Assembly (NCBI GenBank): GCA_028015205.1
Contig: CM051510.1
Location: forward strand, 26,102,580-26,166,579
DNA: 64,000 bases
Direction of reading: 5' to 3'
From: Mytilisepta virgata
Taxonomy: Eukaryota > Mollusca > Bivalvia > Mytilida > Mytilidae
This document shows positions 60,501 to 64,000 of this stretch, piece by piece. Position numbers and translations under genes: made by a program. The notes beneath the pieces were generated by a model that saw only the letters and a program-made list of their open reading frames with translations, was not told the DNA's origin and made no database searches. The first letter of the stretch is position 1, and each line of letters begins with the position of its first letter.

Positions 60501-63477
60501 AATAGACACCAGTCAAATGTTCAAATACTTCCCTTTTATGAATTCCTTCGTCCATTTGTTCTCTCCGTCATTGTCAATATCAATTAAATGTGATGAAATA
60601 GTCTGACAACCTTGCTGCAAAAATAAAAGATTTTTTAGCTATATAATATCTATTTTGTTAGCTATATAATATCTATTTTATAACTTAATACTATGATTAT
60701 TATTATATTATTATTATTGTTTTTATATTTATTTTATTAATATCATTTTTTGTTTACGGTCCAATTATTATCTTTTTGTTATTGTATTATAAACAGTTTA
60801 AAAGGTTTCTAAATTATCTATATAATTATCGATTTAATTATTAAAATATTAAATCCTTTGGCCAATAATAGTATCCATAAAAGCTTGTGTATAATTTTAA
60901 TATATATGGAAAGAATAGCGCAAACTGATCGAATAATAAATCCATTTTGTCAAGATAGAAACTTAGTGTTTTGAGAAGAAAAAATTGGTTACTTTATATT
61001 ACAATTCACAATTTACCCGTATTTACTTTGTAAAAAATGCGTCCAAATGTAATTCATTGAAGTTTTTCGGTGGCTTCTGCAAAAGTGTTAAGATATTTTA
61101 AAAAGTATCTCAATCGGAATCATACATTTTGTACTGTTTGCGGAAATAGCCCTTTTCAGAAACTCATTTCCGGTATCCCGATTCTGACTATTTCACCAGC
61201 TTTCGAATCTGCCTATTTTGGAAATAACATGTTAGGTAACTGCATTTTGTCAAACCTGCTTCAATTTTCCAGCCCATAAAATCAAATTCTTCCTCCCTTA
61301 TGAAAATAAAATAAATAAAAATAAAAATCCTGCTCCCTTATGAAAATAAAATAAATAACAATTTAGTATACAAGAGATATCTAGTTAAATCAAAAGAAAT
61401 CATTATATATTTACCTTTGCACTGTACCAATCGCCTGACTTGACCACAATCATATAGCAATGTCTGCCATAGAATTCCCAGCCATCAGGGCATGATGGAC
61501 GGTACTCTATAAATAACATTAAGGTAATACCTGTTTATTTCAATATTAAATCCAAAATATATTATTCTTTATATATAAATATTTGCGACAATAGCTACTA
61601 CTGATGGCTGAATTATTAACATAATATATGCGTAGTTGAAATATTTATATTGGTGGCATGGAATTGCTATCACGGAAGCAAGCGTACTTAACATTATAAT
61701 TGATATAAATTTCTTAAACCTTGTCTTCGCTCTCAGAGAGAGAAACTCCATGTCTTTAAATGGTATTCCAGGCATTCGAATTATATTTTGCTAGTTTGTG
61801 CCTTTGAAAAGGGTCTTATTTGAATATTGTTTAAAACAATTCGCGAAATATGATTTTTTCTATCATAGAATGTAAATTACGACGGGAATAATTAAAGCAG
61901 ACATATTTTGGGTGTTGCTTTCTATACTCCTTCAAATGTTTTTAATTTAATTTTTTTTATTATTATTTTTTTACTGTCAATATTATTTTCTCACCGGATT
62001 TGACACCTTACCAAACTTTATACTTCACTGGCAATGTGACGGGTGCCTTTAACGGAGCAGGACATGCTTACCCTTCGGGAGCACCTGATGTCACTCCTGG
62101 TTTTTAATGGGAGTTCACATGTGCTTTAGTTTCTGTGCTGTCTTGTTCTAGTTTTGTTTAGTTAATTATACGGTTTTTTATTCTTTTAGTTATACATGTA
62201 TCCCTCAGTGTTTGTGCTCCATTCTCCTTACTTTGTCTTTTCTTTGGACTTGGAATTTTCTCGCTCTGTTGTCGATTCGGTATTATTTGCCGATATTTCA
62301 TATTTTCGACTTTTCTCTAAGGAAGCAACCAGTTGATTTTATGGGGGAAGGGGGCATGAAGTAATCTTAAGTTCTGCCTTTTTTTTCAACAAAATTTCGA
62401 GACTTCCTTTTTTCACTATCTGGTGTTGTCCTGCCTTTTCCTTCTGGTGTCATGCTTTTTTCCACTACATTTTTATCCTGCTTTTTTTCTGAGGATTTTT
62501 GGTCCTGCCTTTTTTTTCAGGAAATTTTGCATCCTGCCTTTTCTTAAAATTCCTTCCAAAATGGTTCGAGCCTATCGTAGTTCGACTGTTATTTATGAAT
62601 TTAATTGAAAAAAAGTAAAACCGGAAGTAAATACAGTGAGAAGTGGGTAGTTGAAGATGTCACCACGGTTTAGTGAACAATAGTAAGATTAGTATGAAGA
62701 GGAACACTGAGGGGGATATAAAATATGTATAGTGTTAAAGGAAAATATTCAATGAAACGATTCATATAAGGTAGGGATTTTTTTCAGTAAGTTAATGGTA
62801 CAAAAAGCATCCGAAGCGGAGACGGTCGTGACATTCGTTAGCCACCTTTTTCTATTATATATGGATAGTCGACCTTCCCATTGATAGAAACAAGTGCCTG
62901 TGTAATATTCTCTCTATTTCCTCAAAATCCAACAAAGGGTTTAGTAGGAGTTTACAATTTCAATGATCATAGACAGTCTGTTCGTCTGATATAAATGTAC
63001 CATCGACTACTTTTTTATTTAATTTATCGATATTTCAAATGAGGTTGTTACAACCTTGACATAAGAATGCTTACTATAGGTATTAATGTCATTGCCAAGA
63101 ATACTCTCGATAATAAACGATCATTAAATGTAGTCAATCGGCTGGGGACGATCGGCTGTCATGTGTTAAAAAACTCCTTTGCGTGATAAATACCATTCTG
63201 CAGTAGAACATACAAAAGGTCAGGTGAAGGGCCGGGTTCATCAGTCTTAGTTTTTTTTAATTTAACACGTGTGAAAAAAAAATTGTCCAGCTGATTGAGG
63301 GTACTGTACACTATAAACCCCGATCCATTTCTGTTAAAATAGGTTTAAGCATATGCTAAGTGATTCAAAATGAGACTTACTATCCGGAGTACAAACGTTG
63401 CTTCCATCAGACAGAGTAGTACAAACTTCTCCCTTCACGCATGGCGGACTGGGCGTACATCTCTCGTACAAAGGAAT
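54402..63477 (-). CDS. PAN/EGF-like/C-type lectin gene, right copy, partial
   Basis: Exons 2-5 are present: 63381-63477, 61415-61506, 60533-60614 and 55642-55892. All reading frames and all but one junction match the plus-strand gene. Amino-acid changes from the left copy include I to T in the EGF-like exon and G to R in GGHCY (now GRHCY). The donor after exon 4 is again GGAAGT, so normal splicing is doubtful. The PAN exon would lie past 64000. A possible last exon begins at 54587 with an AATAAA on the minus strand at 54402-54407. Whether this copy is active cannot be decided from the window. Confidence 0.75.
55642..55892 (-). CDS. Right lectin copy, exon 5 (C-terminal CTLD)
   Basis: Same protein as 616-866: WIGLND, EPN, NEDC, WND, YICEKL and the same TAA. 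The T-run in intron 4 just upstream is slightly longer than in the left copy, which opens the frame into the intron there. That extension is not coding. Confidence 0.9.
56372..56772. mobile_element. TTAA-flanked MITE, right copy
   Basis: Same insertion as 1348-1745, with the same perfect inverted ends and TTAA borders. It therefore predates the segmental duplication. Confidence 0.8.
57400..57462 (+). ncRNA. Hammerhead ribozyme-like motif, right copy
   Basis: CTGATGA (57411-57417), then GTCG-AAT-CGAC as a perfect 4-bp helix II, then GAAA (57429-57432). A third helix can form from 432-438 and 444-450 (with two G-U pairs), followed by AUC. Outer strands GATAT..CAA and TTG..ATATC can pair as helix I. 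Three unpaired A bases at the helix I junction are atypical, so activity is uncertain. Hammerheads are known in PLEs and mollusc repeats. Confidence 0.5.
57486..58212. repeat. Right-only minisatellite, ~155-bp unit with CAGCGA subrepeats
   Basis: GAGCACGT recurs at about 57624, 57783, 57945 and 58097, giving units of about 150-160 bp. Between them are short repeats of the CAGCGACAAGCAAGAGAAG type. Three of the four units have an intact CACGTG E-box. The block ends with two RFX-like half sites GTTGCTAAGG (about 58160-58181). Long minus-strand frames here are compositional, not genes. The block is absent from the left duplication copy. Confidence 0.75.
58270..58512 (+). promoter_or_regulatory. 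CpG-rich promoter-like block (NRF1/ETS/YY1-E2F/CRE motifs)
   Basis: In about 240 bp I see GCGCATGCGC and CATGCGCAGT (NRF1-like), several ACTTCCG or TTCCGG cores (ETS-like), AAAATGGCGGGAAAA (YY1/E2F-like) and three TGACGTCA sites (CRE). The first part is a tandem duplication of about 118 bp (from 58270 and from 58388). A TATATATACT lies about 40 bp downstream. This combination is typical of animal CpG-island promoters. Here it is not next to a recognised host gene start, so it may belong to a transposon or a lost gene. Confidence 0.5.
58784..59140. mobile_element. Diverged relative of the TTAA MITE
   Basis: Begins TTAAGGATGCTCGCTTGTC and tracks the MITE at 56372 through ATCCATTT and later blocks, with many differences. 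The distal inverted end is not visible. It lies in a segment the left duplication copy lacks, whose border is close to the end of this homology. Confidence 0.5.
59262..60191 (-). mobile_element. PLE family A fragment, right duplication copy
   Basis: Same insertion as 2815-3745, sharing the TAG and the 5-bp deletion. YIDDVL is present. A few substitutions separate the two copies. Confidence 0.8.
60533..60614 (-). CDS. Right lectin copy, exon 4 (CTLD middle)
   Basis: Identical in layout to 4087-4168: GCAG acceptor, QGC start, ENKWTKEFIK end. The border is again followed by GGAAGT, not GC or GT. Confidence 0.85.
61415..61506 (-). CDS. Right lectin copy, exon 3 (CTLD start)
   Basis: 92 bp, TATAG acceptor and GTAAAT donor. 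Encodes SCPDGWEFYGRHCY; the second glycine of the GGHCY motif is arginine here. Confidence 0.9.
61995..62240 (+). mobile_element. PLE-type 3' tail, second family, right copy
   Basis: Same insertion as 5575-5830, with small differences (CCTTCGGG here keeps the YPSG reading). Confidence 0.5.
63381..63477 (-). CDS. Right lectin copy, exon 2 (EGF-like)
   Basis: 97 bp, TTTTTAG acceptor and GTAAGT donor. Encodes PLYERC, PPCVKGEVC and DGSNVC with four cysteines kept. Confidence 0.88.
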
Positions 63478-64000
63478 CTAAAAATATGAGATGACGCAAG
63501 CATTTAAAACGTTGCTCGTATTTTCACAACGAAAAATAAATTGTGGATTTATATGTAATTCAGAGGATTCAGTATATATAACTGAGACAATGAGATAACG
63601 GTAGGATTTTGTGGTGGGAAGATATACAATTGTTTATATGAAAGTAAGCTACATGTATACAATACTGAGGTCATTTAGTAGTGATGCGATTTATCCTGCA
63701 AATTTTTAACCTTTGTTAGTTTTTTTTAACTATAAAGTCCAATCTAGTTTTTTTATCATCTGACATTGAACAAATGGCCTTTACCGTAAAAGTTCTTATT
63801 GAGAATTGCCAAGGGTAAGAAGGTCAAAAGTCCCTTAATTAAGAAATGCACCATAATATACGTTACTGAATTTGGAAGTCATAGATACAGTGAACTGAGA
63901 AATGTAAAATGACAATAATTATCAATGTTGAATTTTGAAACGAACCACTATATATAGCTCTACAGATGCAGCAAACACTTTTCTAATAACAAAAGCTTTT

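Larger units (their letters stand above)
55027..64000. repeat. Segmental duplication, right copy
   Basis: This is the direct (same-orientation) partner of 1-9714. Right-only blocks are about 57486-58212 (minisatellite), about 58447-59142 (promoter-like tail plus a diverged MITE piece) and about 62613-62907 (unrelated filler replacing the left block of 2.4 kb). Exons 2-5 of the minus-strand lectin gene keep their reading frames. Homology still runs at 64000, so the matching PAN exon should lie just outside the window. Confidence 0.95.

Overview
The window looks like AT-rich nuclear DNA from a bivalve mollusc, probably a mytilid. That is an inference from the content: intron-split secreted lectin genes, a tRNA-derived SINE with a mollusc-type core, many Penelope-like element (PLE) fragments, and abundant MITEs and satellites. 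There are no bacterial-type operons, rRNA or tRNA genes. Most short open frames are chance or transposon relics.

The host genes are three copies of one secreted lectin gene with a PAN/apple exon, a four-cysteine EGF-like exon, and a C-type lectin domain (CTLD) split over three exons. All carry the mannose-type EPN and WND motifs. The best copy is on the plus strand (19587-37407): all junction phases agree and it encodes about 294 residues, with a possible extra 3' exon at 37393. The second copy is on the minus strand (616-15281), arranged head to head with the first across about 4.3 kb. It looks dead: its PAN exon has two stop codons and a lost cysteine, and the donor of its fourth exon is GG where the intact gene has GC. 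The third copy (54393-63477, minus) runs off the right edge. It belongs to a segmental duplication: 1-9714 and 55027-64000 are nearly the same sequence in the same orientation about 54-55 kb apart, differing mainly by four block indels.

Region by region. 1-9.7 kb: duplicated 3' part of the minus gene, with a TTAA-flanked MITE, a hammerhead-like motif, a promoter-motif block, PLE fragments and a left-only tandem repeat. 9.7-19.6 kb: intron 1, the dead PAN exon, and intergenic DNA with foldbacks and coding relics. 19.6-37.7 kb: the plus-strand gene; its introns hold a ~157-bp satellite interrupted by a PLE, a MULE-like transposase tail and other repeats. 37.7-54.3 kb: a transposon graveyard with PLEs of at least three families, a ~1.6 kb near-perfect palindrome with divergent GIY-YIG endonuclease frames and hammerhead-like motifs, a Tc1-like transposase relic, a LINE split by a MITE with an 8-bp target duplication, a second satellite array and a textbook SINE. 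54.4-64 kb: the second duplication copy.

The lectin is likely secreted, with the PAN and CTLD modules binding protein and glycan; an immune or recognition role is inferred from the family only. The most unusual structures are the spacer-free palindrome, the hammerhead-like motifs, the GC-AG intron that separates the intact gene from its broken paralogs, and the CpG-rich promoter-like block carried in the duplication.
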